Shown piece by piece: positions 1-5,140 of a DNA stretch of 13,103 nt. Made by a program: the position numbers and the translations under genes. The stretch is from an uncultured Clostridia bacterium (GTDB taxonomy: Bacteria; Bacillota; Clostridia; Oscillospirales; Acutalibacteraceae): assembly GCA_937919155.1 (NCBI GenBank), contig CALFPM010000046.1, positions 1-13,103 on the forward strand, read 5' to 3'. The notes below the pieces were generated by a model. It worked only from the letters and a program-made list of their open reading frames with translations, searched no databases and was not told the origin of the DNA. The number at the start of each line of letters is the position of its first letter. Within the stretch, counting starts at the first letter, position 1.

Positions 1-1002
1 GGTACGCCGAAAGAAGGGGATTCGATTATCGTTACGGTATCGGCTACGAACTTGGTGTTTGATGTTATCGGCATTGACCACGATACACCGTCAGATTCAC
101 AGTTTACCCATAGTTTGACACTTGGGTTGCACGATTGCTATACAAATTTACAATTTGATGCAACAGAAGCATTGTTTTACTGTGAAGCAAAGTTGCCAGC
201 AGGCACTTACAACTTTACATTGGCTTCGGGGTGTGATACGGCTTATGGCGGAGGCAAGAGTTATTACTTTACATTGACGAAGGCTGTTCCTGCGGGTGGA
301 CAAATTATGTTCCCGTGGTGCTACAAGAAACAAGCTGTCGAGACAAAAGTATCTACTTATGAAAGCAGAACATCAACGACGTCACTCGAAAGTGGAATTT
401 CCGTCGCCGAAGGAACGGAAGGGACACCATTGACGGATATTGGTGAGTGCAATCACAGCACTAGAATTCGTTATGGGTCGAACAATTGGGTTCAATCGGC
501 TATGCGTCAATGGTTGAACAGTAGCGCGACGAAAGGGAACGTGTGGAAACCACAAACAAATTATGATAGACCTCCTTCTTGGGTTTCTAATACGGATGGG
601 TTCTTATACGGAATTGATAAGAGTTTCTTGGATGTTATCGGTGAAGTTAAGAAAATTACGACATTAAATACTATTACGGATAATACGGACGGAGCATATG
701 TCGAAACAGATGAAAAGTTCTTCTTGCTTTCGAATGATGAGGCGTATTTCCCTACGGAAAGCGGAGTGAAACAAGGAACGCCCTATGCTTATTACAAAAA
801 TTATTCCGACCATTCTGCGCCAAGCAATAACGCAGACAGCAACAGAATGAAGTATCGTAACGGTAGTGCGACTTATTGGTGGTTGCGCTCCCCTTACCCG
901 CGGTGCGCGAGCCATGTGCGTACTGTGAATCCCACTGCGTATCTGAACCACTACGGTGCCGACAATAGTCGCGGTGTGGCGCCTGCTTGTTGCATCGTAT
1001 AA
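1..1002 (+). CDS. DGR variable protein: phage tail/adhesin with C-type-lectin-like C-terminus (5' partial)
   Basis: The frame is open from base 1, so the gene starts before the window; 333 residues are visible. The C-terminal half has the look of phage receptor-binding or decoration proteins with a C-type-lectin/formylglycine-enzyme-like fold (DUF6273-like): a YWWLRSP motif followed by a repeated-Asn-type variable stretch and a GVAPAC ending. The last ~35 residues are encoded by the variable region (885-990), a near copy of the template repeat at 1544-1649. Residues that differ from the template translation are Y, C, A, Y, H, Y, G, D, R and A, at positions where the template mostly encodes Asn. 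Such proteins usually display a binding surface at the tail tip; that role is inferred from the family. The N-terminal half is not recognised. Avd, TR and RT follow directly on the same strand, the usual DGR order. Confidence is high for DGR target, moderate for tail location. Confidence 0.85.
   Translation, partial: GTPKEGDSIIVTVSATNLVFDVIGIDHDTPSDSQFTHSLTLGLHDCYTNLQFDATEALFYCEAKLPAGTYNFTLASGCDTAYGGGKSYYFTLTKAVPAGGQIMFPWCYKKQAVETKVSTYESRTSTTSLESGISVAEGTEGTPLTDIGECNHSTRIRYGSNNWVQSAMRQWLNSSATKGNVWKPQTNYDRPPSWVSNTDGFLYGIDKSFLDVIGEVKKITTLNTITDNTDGAYVETDEKFFLLSNDEAYFPTESGVKQGTPYAYYKNYSDHSAPSNNADSNRMKYRNGSATYWWLRSPYPRCASHVRTVNPTAYLNHYGADNSRGVAPACCIV
885..990 (+). repeat. DGR variable region (VR)
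   Basis: These 106 bases align without gaps to 1544-1649 (offset 659) with 94 identities. Nine of the twelve differences are at template adenines (A to T at 940 and 952; A to C at 949, 970 and 986; A to G at 955, 956, 961 and 971). The other three are C to T at 895, G to T at 904 and G to C at 938. The invariant GC-rich 3' stretch GGTGTGGCGCCTG (973-985) is in the place of the initiation-of-mutagenic-homology site. Adenine-biased VR/TR mismatch is the diagnostic signature of DGR retrohoming. Confidence 0.93.
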
Positions 1003-1035
1003 TCCAAGAGGACGGAATCAATAATCAAAAAAATA

Positions 1036-1057
1036 ATCCGCCTCGACAGAGGCGGAT
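1036..1057 (+). promoter_or_regulatory. Hairpin downstream of VR (DGR target-recognition type)
   Basis: A perfect 9-bp stem (ATCCGCCTC / GAGGCGGAT) closes a GACA tetraloop 45 bases after the VR. It is followed by GAATAATTAACA, not by a T-run, so it is a poor intrinsic terminator. In the Bordetella phage BPP-1 DGR, a hairpin/cruciform with a short GC-rich stem and a 4-nt loop just downstream of the VR marks the target for retrohoming. From memory those loops fit GRNA, and GACA does too. The structure is seen; the role is inferred. Confidence 0.6.
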
Positions 1058-1084
1058 GAATAATTAACAAGGAGAAAAAGGAAA

Positions 1085-1491
1085 ATGTCGGTTGTAAAAT
1101 CGAAAAGGGAAGAAACGGAATTGACGGTGATAACTAAAGCCAACGAATTGGCTAAATACACCATACAAATTTGTTCAAATGAAAAGTGCTTTCCCAAACG
1201 GTATCGTTGGTGCATAACCAGCAAAATCGTGGAAACGCGATAGTTTTGACAAATGACATCATTAAAGCAAACGCTATTTATATTCAAACAATGGAAGATT
1301 TGGCATCTCGTAAAAAGTTGCAAAACGACGCGATAGCCGAAACATATGCGTTGTTAAATATGATAGATATTGCATACACAAGTTTCGGCATTGAAGCTCG
1401 CAGGATTGAGAATTGGACAAAACTTACTCTCGAAGTGCAAACGTTCTTGAGAGGGTGGAGAAAGTCAGATAATAGCCGAAAATTTACTTAA
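1085..1491 (+). pseudogene. avd: Avd-like DGR accessory protein, frameshifted
   Basis: AAGGAG at 1069-1074 precedes an ATG at 1085. The first frame encodes 52 residues, including a stretch with FPKRYRW, and stops at TAG 1241-1243. The next frame continues the same protein from about 1234 (AIVLTNDIIKANAIYIQ...) to TAA at 1491. Adding one base near 1235-1237 restores a ~135-residue reading frame, close to the ~128 residues of Bordetella bAvd. The residues suit a four-helix bundle: an Arg/Lys-rich first half and a C-terminal GWRKSDN-type ending that I recall from Avd proteins of gut phages. Avd forms a pentamer that binds the reverse transcriptase and template RNA and is needed for mutagenic cDNA synthesis. 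The gene lies between VR and TR as expected. A sequencing or assembly error of one base is the main alternative to true decay. Confidence 0.75.
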
Positions 1492-1825
1492 AAATAATTG
1501 GGTTGCCGATTGTTAGCTTCGCGCCGTGTTGGTGCGCTTGTGAGCGCTCCCCTCACCCGCGGGGCGCGAGCCATGTGCGTACTGTGAATCCCACTGGGAA
1601 TCTGAACAACAACAATGCCAACAATAGTAACGGTGTGGCGCCTGATTGTGAGTATGGCTCGCTTAAAGTAAGCTGGAAACAGCGGAAATCAATGCACTCA
1701 CACAAGGAGTTGCCAACCCGTCCCGCAAGGGCGAACATAAGAAGGACGATGATGCTTATTTCAAACGAAGTAATGGATATCTATAAACGCCCTGAATAAT
1801 TAAAAGGAGACATATAAGAAAAGAA
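1492..1825 (+). ncRNA. DGR template RNA region containing TR
   Basis: No gene is supported in this 334-base stretch. It holds the template repeat and the TR-RT spacer. In DGRs this stretch is transcribed as a structured RNA that the RT-Avd complex uses as primer and template. The spacer downstream of TR (1650-1800) has GC-rich patches such as CCGTCCCGCAAGGGCG that could fold, but I did not establish a full structure. A 98-codon open frame crosses the TR (1503-1799) but has no good ribosome site and simply reads the template in the VR frame. Exact RNA ends cannot be seen. Confidence 0.6.
1544..1649 (+). repeat. DGR template repeat (TR)
   Basis: This is the 106-base partner of the VR at 885-990. 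Read in the VR frame it encodes a run of AAC/AAT Asn codons (LNNNNANNSN), the typical template design: randomising the two adenines of AAC yields many residues and no stop codons. Nine adenines have been changed in the VR copy; the non-adenine positions are nearly all conserved. It lies between avd and the RT, the usual place. Confidence 0.93.
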
Positions 1826-2391
1826 ATGACAAGTGTTCAAGAAGAGATATGTTCCTTTCAGTCACTGTATAAAGCAATGAAAAAGTGCAAAAAGAATGTA
1901 ATGTGGAAAGGCAGTGTGGCAGGCTATATAAAAAATGGTCTTGCTAACTGCCTTAAATTACGCAATCAATTACTTGACGGCACATGGATGATTTTATTTT
2001 AATACACGAAGATAGGGAATATCTAAAGTATTGCCTTACCGTGATAGAAGAACATTTGCGCGGTTTGAATTTGAAACTTAGCGCAAAAAAGACACAATTA
2101 TTTCCTCTTAAGCAAGGGATTAAATTTCTCGGATTTCATTTTTATTTAACAAATACGGGAAAGGTAATCAAAAAGATTACGCCCGATAATGTCTGCAACG
2201 AGAGGAGAAAACTTAAAAAATTATTCCAAAGAGTTAAAGATGGAGTAATGTCGTTTGAAGATGTTGACTGTTGTTACACGAGCTGGAAAGCTCATTTGCT
2301 TCGCGGTAATACATACAACATTATTCAAAAAACAAACAAGTATTATAACGACCTGAAGGAGAAGTGTAAAAATGAAATACTTAACAGTTGA
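1826..2391 (+). pseudogene. DGR reverse transcriptase, internally deleted and out of frame
   Basis: The first part (ATG 1826) gives 53 codons of the N-terminus, with KCKKNVMWKGSVAGYIKNG and LLDGT, as in DGR RTs. It is joined at about 1980 to the second part, which begins at the YxDD box (MDDFILIHED, ATG 1984) and runs through TQLFPLKQGIKFLGF and a thumb-like C-terminus to TAA 2389-2391. The two parts are in different frames. Together they make ~188 residues, about half the usual length of this RT family, so about 180 residues of fingers and palm are missing, including the first catalytic aspartate and the SQ-type motif 4. Shared ACA-type bases at the join fit a short-homology deletion. An upstream AAGGAG (1804-1809) is better placed for ATA at 1814 than for ATG 1826, so the original start may also be lost. 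The protein cannot be an active polymerase. Collapse during assembly is the alternative. Confidence 0.85.
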
Positions 2392-2536
2392 AGATCAGCT
2401 CAAAAAAGAGCGTAGAAAAAATGAGGCATTACAAGCTCAACTTTTGAAAGCCACGGCTGACCTCGATTATGTGGCAATGATGTCGGATATCGAGCTTGAA
2501 ACGGAAGAACCGCAGGAGGTTGATAAGAATGAGTAA
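2372..2536 (+). CDS. Small coiled-coil phage protein
   Basis: A 54-residue frame starts at ATG 2372, 20 bases before the RT stop, with a GGAGAAG site at 2358-2364. The sequence (VEDQLKKERRKNEALQAQLL) suggests one short amphipathic coiled coil, followed by an acidic tail. Its last codons overlap the start of the XkdX gene, so the two are probably translated together. Small proteins of this look sit before XkdX in prophages of Clostridia, next to tail genes. The function is unknown; the assignment rests on position and coiled-coil pattern only. Confidence 0.6.
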   Translation: MKYLTVEDQLKKERRKNEALQAQLLKATADLDYVAMMSDIELETEEPQEVDKNE

Positions 2537-2666
2537 ATACGAAAAAGTAAAGAAGTATTATGAAACTGGATTGTGGGATGAAAAGCGAGTTCGTGATTCT
2601 GTAGTAAAAGGCTGGATTACCGAAGAAGAAGCGAAAGAAATCTTAGGTGAACAATGGGCGTATTGA
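2529..2666 (+). CDS. XkdX family phage protein
   Basis: A 45-residue protein beginning MSKYEKVKKYYETGLW and containing VVKGWITEEEAKEILGE. Both the length and the KVKKYY..GLW...VV..GWIT.EE pattern match the XkdX family, small proteins encoded between tail-fibre and holin genes in phages such as Bacillus PBSX. Their biochemical role is not established. The start overlaps the stop of the coiled-coil gene (ATGAGTAA), and the next small frame starts inside its last codons, so the three form a tight cluster. The gene appears intact and supports the reading of the region as a prophage late operon. Confidence 0.8.
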   Translation: MSKYEKVKKYYETGLWDEKRVRDSVVKGWITEEEAKEILGEQWAY

Positions 2667-2779
2667 AGAAAGATAGGGGATTAAGCAGTGTTCAATTTAT
2701 AGATACGGCGAGAGCGTTAGAAGCATTAACCTTGAAGAACTGCTTAAAGTTCCCTAAGCTTAATCAAATGACACTTTGA
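2654..2779 (+). pseudogene. Truncated second Avd-like (four-helix-bundle) gene
   Basis: A 41-residue frame starts at ATG 2654, inside the end of the XkdX gene. Its sequence (LKKDRGLSSVQFIDTARALE, then LTLKNCLKFPK) resembles the N-terminal helix of a second class of Avd-like proteins that I recall from DGR-bearing gut phages. It also parallels the avd fragment at 1085: an alpha-helix with T...C followed by FPK. After FPK the similarity stops and the frame ends with LNQMTL, so about two thirds of such a protein (~120 residues) is absent. Two Avd-type genes flanking one RT would be consistent with known gut cassettes. The relationship is inferred from residue patterns, not a search. Confidence 0.5.
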
Positions 2780-2804
2780 TTGGCAAAATTACGGAGGTAT
2801 AAAA

Positions 2805-3194
2805 ATGGAAGAATTGGTTATATTTTTCGCAAATTACGGTTTGTGGATTACTTTAATTGCAATCGTTGGTATTGCGTTGCTGGGCGTTCTTAAATATTGC
2901 AATCTCTTTACGAAGATTGATGAAACGAAGCGTCATTACATATATTTGCTGATTTCGGTTGGGTTCTCGGTTATTGCAACCGCTGTTTACTTAGCCGTCA
3001 TTGGGGCGTTTGAATGGAATTATTTCCTTGCGGTCTCTGGGGCAATGTATGCATTGAACCAGACTTTCTATGCTATTTTCAAGGTTACGCCTGTGAATAA
3101 GTTTGCAACGATGGCGTTGGATTGGGTTGTGAAATTTGTAAAAAGCAAATTGGCGACGGTTGAGGCAGAAAACGGCGAAGATAAAACAGAATAA
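2805..3194 (+). CDS. Phage holin-like membrane protein
   Basis: A GGAGG site (2792-2796) precedes ATG 2805. The 129-residue protein has three hydrophobic segments, at about residues 10-30, 45-67 and 72-93, then a basic amphipathic stretch (WVVKFVKSKL) and a charged tail rich in Glu/Asp. Size, three membrane spans, charged C-terminus and position after XkdX fit phage holins, which form membrane lesions that release the endolysin. No endolysin gene follows; a terminator and a toxin-antitoxin locus come next, so the lysis cassette is incomplete here. Another small prophage membrane protein is possible. Confidence 0.65.
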   Translation: MEELVIFFANYGLWITLIAIVGIALLGVLKYCNLFTKIDETKRHYIYLLISVGFSVIATAVYLAVIGAFEWNYFLAVSGAMYALNQTFYAIFKVTPVNKFATMALDWVVKFVKSKLATVEAENGEDKTE

Positions 3195-3199
3195 AAAAA

Positions 3200-3221
3200 T
3201 AGGCACCAAGCATGGTGCCTA
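3200..3221 (+). terminator. Terminator after the holin gene
   Basis: A perfect 9-bp stem (TAGGCACCA / TGGTGCCTA) with an AGCA loop begins 5 bases after the holin stop codon. Adenines precede it and AAAATTTTG follows, so the U-run is weak on the + strand. It closes the prophage late operon. Confidence 0.6.
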
Positions 3222-3247
3222 AAATTTTGAAATATATTGGTGGGGGA

Positions 3248-3394
3248 ATGAGTGTTTTTGAGGATATAAAAACGGCATTAGAACAAGCCATCAGCTACGA
3301 AGAAGGCATTTTGGTATTGGATAGTTCATTAAATTGGGAAGAAATCAAGAGCAACTTTGAGGAAATTGATTTAGGGATAGCTTCGGCTGTTTAA
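3248..3394 (+). CDS. Small unidentified protein, possibly the N-terminus of an HTH antitoxin
   Basis: A GGTGGGGG ribosome site (3239-3246) lies right before ATG 3248; the nearer spacing makes this a better start than the ATG at 3212 inside the terminator. The 48-residue acidic protein begins MSVFEDIKTALEQAISYEEG, which resembles the leader of HigA-type helix-turn-helix antitoxins (MSVF..L..GLEQAI.YE.G). No helix-turn-helix follows: the remainder (LDSSLNWEEIKSNFEEIDLG) is unlike that family. It may therefore be a truncated antitoxin or an unrelated orphan. It ends 85 bases before the promoter of the type III antitoxin RNA, on the same strand. Confidence 0.45.
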   Translation: MSVFEDIKTALEQAISYEEGILVLDSSLNWEEIKSNFEEIDLGIASAV

Positions 3395-3479
3395 AAAAGA
3401 TTTTTTTGGTGTATTATATAAGTGTAAAGAGAATATACTAATAATAGAAAAATTTTTTAAAAAAAGTGGCAGTAACCTA

Positions 3480-3508
3480 TTGACAAACTTTAGATTATAG
3501 TATATAAT
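3480..3508 (+). promoter_or_regulatory. Consensus promoter of the CptI antitoxin RNA
   Basis: TTGACA (3480-3485) and TATAAT (3503-3508) are separated by 17 bases, a perfect vegetative sigma-factor promoter. Transcription should start near 3515, just upstream of the two tandem repeats. Strong constitutive transcription is what a labile RNA antitoxin needs. Confidence 0.85.
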
Positions 3509-3530
3509 ATAGGTACGAAAAGAGAAAGTA

Positions 3531-3575
3531 TTACCGCTGACCAATATGCGGGATATAAGTGGTTGGGTTGTAAGT
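3531..3575 (+). repeat. CptI repeat unit 1
   Basis: This 45-base direct repeat is identical to unit 2 over its first 25 bases (TTACCGCTGACCAATATGCG...). The unit-1 tail has GTTGGGTTGTAAGT. The CCGC/GCGG stem and CCAAT-GTTGG loop pairing form a candidate H-type pseudoknot. Confidence 0.9.
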
Positions 3576-3620
3576 TTACCGCTGACCAATATGCGGGATA
3601 GAAAAGATTGGGTCGTAAGT
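3576..3620 (+). repeat. CptI repeat unit 2
   Basis: It differs from unit 1 at 5 of 45 positions, all in the last 20 bases. One difference changes the downstream strand of the second pseudoknot stem from GTTGG to ATTGG, keeping the pairing with CCAAT (G-U replaced by A-U). The GAAAAGA at 3601-3607 also occurs at 3517-3523, just before unit 1, perhaps a trace of an upstream partial repeat. Confidence 0.9.
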
Positions 3621-3624
3621 GTTG

Positions 3625-3658
3625 TCCCCGTTCTATTTTTGAGCGGGGATATTTTTTT
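3625..3658 (+). terminator. Attenuating terminator between CptI and CptN
   Basis: A 9-bp stem with one G-T wobble (TCCCCGTTC / GAGCGGGGA), a 7-base loop and a run of seven T (3652-3658). The toxin ATG is 15 bases beyond. In type III loci this partial terminator keeps antitoxin RNA in excess over toxin mRNA. Confidence 0.85.
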
Positions 3659-3673
3659 GAAGGTGCCTCAATT

Positions 3674-4144
3674 ATGCAAATGATAACATCTGGGTTTTAT
3701 GTCTTGAAAGACCAGTTTTTCACTGATATGAATGACCCCTTCTTAAAAAATAATAAAGACGGCAATCGTCCATTTTATTATTGCATTAAAGGGGAGAAAG
3801 AGGACAAGAATATATATTGGATGATACCGCTTTCTCACAAGATTGAAAAATATCGCAAGATAATAGAGGATAAGGTTCAAGCAAATAAACCTTGCGATGG
3901 GCTATATATTGCAAAATTGCCAAGTGGAACGGAAAGCGCATTTTTGATTCAAGATATATTCCCTATTACGGACAATTATATCGAAAGAACCTATACGCTT
4001 GGCGGCAATCACTTAATTTTACCGTACGAAGATGATATTGATATAATTAGCCAAAAGGCAAAAAAGGTTTTATCTTTAATTAAAAGGGGGATAAAGCTAA
4101 CACCTACGTCGCCCAATGTTATGGCGATATATGATAAATTATAA
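3674..4144 (+). CDS. cptN: CptIN-family type III toxin (endoribonuclease)
   Basis: This is a 156-residue protein. AAGGTG at 3660-3664 is 8-9 bases from ATG 3674; an in-frame upstream ATG at 3608 lies inside the antitoxin RNA and has no ribosome site. Residue blocks match my memory of CptN/ToxN-type toxins: GFYVLKDQFF near the start, NRPFYYCIK and YWMIPLSHKIEKY in the first third, CDGLYIAKLPSGTESAFLIQ and YTLGGNHL in the middle, and a helical KKVLSLIKRGIKLTPTSP end. These toxins are metal-independent RNases that cut cellular RNA and the repeat antitoxin at A-rich sites, and some give abortive infection against other phages. The length equals the family norm, with no frameshift, so the locus looks functional. 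It sits at the prophage end, a usual place for cargo genes. Confidence 0.88.
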   Translation: MQMITSGFYVLKDQFFTDMNDPFLKNNKDGNRPFYYCIKGEKEDKNIYWMIPLSHKIEKYRKIIEDKVQANKPCDGLYIAKLPSGTESAFLIQDIFPITDNYIERTYTLGGNHLILPYEDDIDIISQKAKKVLSLIKRGIKLTPTSPNVMAIYDKL

Positions 4145-4151
4145 AAAATAG

Positions 4152-4184
4152 GCGGCTGTGGAATTAACCATAAGCCGCTTTTTT
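4152..4184 (+). terminator. Terminator of the CptIN locus
   Basis: The stem GCGGCT (4152-4157) pairs with AGCCGC (4173-4178), with a possible inner TGG/CCA, followed by TTTTTT and a C. It lies 8 bases after the toxin stop. Confidence 0.8.
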
Positions 4185-4212
4185 CTTCGCGCGCGTGCGC
4201 GTAAAATAAAAA

Positions 4213-4242
4213 TAGGAGGGCGATATACCCTCCTAATTTTTT
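4213..4242. terminator. Bidirectional terminator between convergent genes
   Basis: An 8-bp stem (TAGGAGGG / CCCTCCTA) with a 7-base loop is flanked by an A-run on the left and a T-run on the right. It can end transcription both from the toxin side and from the minus-strand zinc-finger gene that stops at 4259. Confidence 0.75.
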
Positions 4243-4258
4243 TGTATGAAAATTGTTA

Positions 4259-4546
4259 TTATTCTTCTTCCTGGGCACTTCTTTCGGGGTAATTTGAGCT
4301 ATTGATTTGTTGCTCGACACTTCTTCGGGGGGTGCGTAGAAAGGCGTTTAAAAGCCTATTAAGAGCGTCATTACACTCGGGGCAAAGTAGACCAACAATG
4401 CTGTGATTTTTCCAGCCTTTTGGCGTTTCTTCAAACTTATCCCAAGTGGTGTATCCACCGTCCGTTACGCCTTTGCCTATGTATTTGAGGAAGTGTTGTT
4501 TATCGCATCTATCGCAGGTAATTAACTGACCATTAGCTCTTGCCAT
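4259..4546 (-). CDS. Small four-cysteine zinc-finger-like protein
   Basis: A 95-residue protein with two CxxC pairs, CDRC at residues 11-14 and CPEC at 55-58, spaced as in a zinc ribbon or knuckle. Between them lies GKGVTDGGYTTWDKFEETPKG, which I recall from small zinc proteins of gut phages, but I give no function. The chosen ATG (4546) lies inside the last codons of the dUTPase gene (GATGGC), an overlap of 14 bases suggesting coupled translation. An earlier in-frame ATG at 4639 would overlap dUTPase much more and add unlike sequence. The polar C-terminal tail (about 75-95) is probably disordered. Confidence 0.65.
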   Translation of the reverse strand: MARANGQLITCDRCDKQHFLKYIGKGVTDGGYTTWDKFEETPKGWKNHSIVGLLCPECNDALNRLLNAFLRTPRRSVEQQINSSNYPERSAQEEE

Positions 4547-5024
4547 CGGTGCTTCCAAATCCTCCGTTTCTAACTCCGTCGGCATCATCATCGTCGGTTT
4601 TGAAATATTGCATAATAATACCTTGCGCGAATGCTTCACCGCTTTTAATGGTTACCGTCTTATCTTCCTTTGAATCATTTGTAATTTTTATCCAGATATG
4701 ACCTTCGTTCTCAGAATTATAGTAATCTGCATCGATTACTCCGATAGTGTTATCAAGCTGTAAACGGTATTTAAAGCCGAGCCCGCTTCTTGGAGCGATT
4801 AGTAAAACTTTGTCGTTGTCAAGTTTCACTCTAATGCCAGTTGGTATTTTCTTCGTTTGACCAGGAGGGATTATAACATCGTAATGATATGGCAGATAAA
4901 AATCATATCCTGCACTAAATTCTGTTGCTCTTTTGGGCAAGCGTATGTCGTAATAATGCCGTCCACCAGGGCAACCGAAATCTTTATTAAATTGATTTAT
5001 TGATATTTTTTCGAATTTATTCAT
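4533..5024 (-). CDS. dut: Deoxyuridine 5'-triphosphate nucleotidohydrolase (dUTPase)
   Basis: This trimeric enzyme hydrolyses dUTP to dUMP and pyrophosphate, keeping uracil out of DNA and supplying dUMP for dTMP synthesis; phages often carry it. All five motifs are present in the 163-residue protein: SAGYDF (37-42), APRSGLGFKY (77-86), NTIGVIDADYY (92-102), GEAFAQGII (129-137) and the flexible C-terminal NGGFGSTDGKS (153-163). The aspartate in GVIDADYY is the catalytic water activator of the family. In motif 5 a D replaces the usual G after GST. The start is ATG 5024 with AAGGTAG upstream; a TTG at 5033 is possible but less well placed. The stop of the preceding GGDEF gene overlaps the start codon region. 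The length fits the family, so it looks intact. Confidence 0.93.
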   Translation of the reverse strand: MNKFEKISINQFNKDFGCPGGRHYYDIRLPKRATEFSAGYDFYLPYHYDVIIPPGQTKKIPTGIRVKLDNDKVLLIAPRSGLGFKYRLQLDNTIGVIDADYYNSENEGHIWIKITNDSKEDKTVTIKSGEAFAQGIIMQYFKTDDDDADGVRNGGFGSTDGKS

Positions 5025-5095
5025 GTTGTACAACTACCTTGTTTCTTCCTGTATTTTTAGCTTGATATAAAGCTTTATCTGCTTTTATTAATGTA
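5017..5095 (-). pseudogene. C-terminal fragment of a GGDEF (diguanylate cyclase-like) protein
   Basis: On the minus strand the codons before TAA (5017-5019) read LIKADKALYQAKNTGRNKV and a short tail, ending in E. The block ADKALYQAKNTGRN is the well-known end of GGDEF domains. In the same frame a TGA appears a little upstream (near 5120), and sequence beyond about 5095 no longer resembles GGDEF, so only the last ~25 residues are here. The frame overlaps the dUTPase start. The fragment shows either a true deletion/insertion end or an assembly join at about 5095. Confidence 0.7.
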
Positions 5096-5140
5096 AATGG
5101 TCTGACGGATGCTGCAGAAGATCAGATACGATTATACGGA

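Larger units (their letters stand above)
3515..3658 (+). ncRNA. cptI: CptI-type RNA antitoxin (type III toxin-antitoxin)
   Basis: This non-coding stretch holds two direct 45-nt repeats followed by an intrinsic terminator, immediately upstream of a CptN-like toxin gene. That is the layout of type III toxin-antitoxin loci (ToxIN, CptIN, TenpIN): the toxin cuts the repeat transcript into single units, and each unit folds as a pseudoknot that binds and inhibits the toxin. From memory, CptI repeats are about 45 nt and present in roughly two copies. Each unit can form a pseudoknot: CCGC/GCGG (3534-3537 with 3548-3551; 3579-3582 with 3593-3596), with the hairpin loop CCAAT pairing to a downstream GTTGG or ATTGG. 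RNA ends are inferred from promoter and terminator. Confidence 0.85.

Noticed and set aside
1503..1799. 98-codon open frame over the template repeat as a gene
   Set aside because: It lacks a good ribosome site and its middle is simply the translation of the TR in the VR frame; the region acts as template RNA.
1826..2391. A genuinely split two-subunit reverse transcriptase
   Set aside because: The missing centre includes the first catalytic aspartate and the template-grip motifs, and these are not encoded anywhere else in the window.
3531..3620. Two 45-nt repeats as a minimal CRISPR array
   Set aside because: The copies are directly adjacent with no spacer between, the identity is confined to the first 25 bases plus a similar tail, there is no cas gene, and a promoter, terminator and toxin gene fit a type III antitoxin instead.
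3608..3673. Upstream ATG (3608) as start of the CptN-like toxin
   Set aside because: It would translate through the second repeat and the terminator, has no Shine-Dalgarno site, and adds 22 residues (CCPRSIFERGYFF...) unlike the family.
4187..4202. CGCGCGTGCGCG-like alternating stretch as a special site (Z-DNA, attachment site or protein-binding palindrome)
   Set aside because: It is short, an imperfect palindrome, and has no partner copy elsewhere in the window, so no function can be supported.
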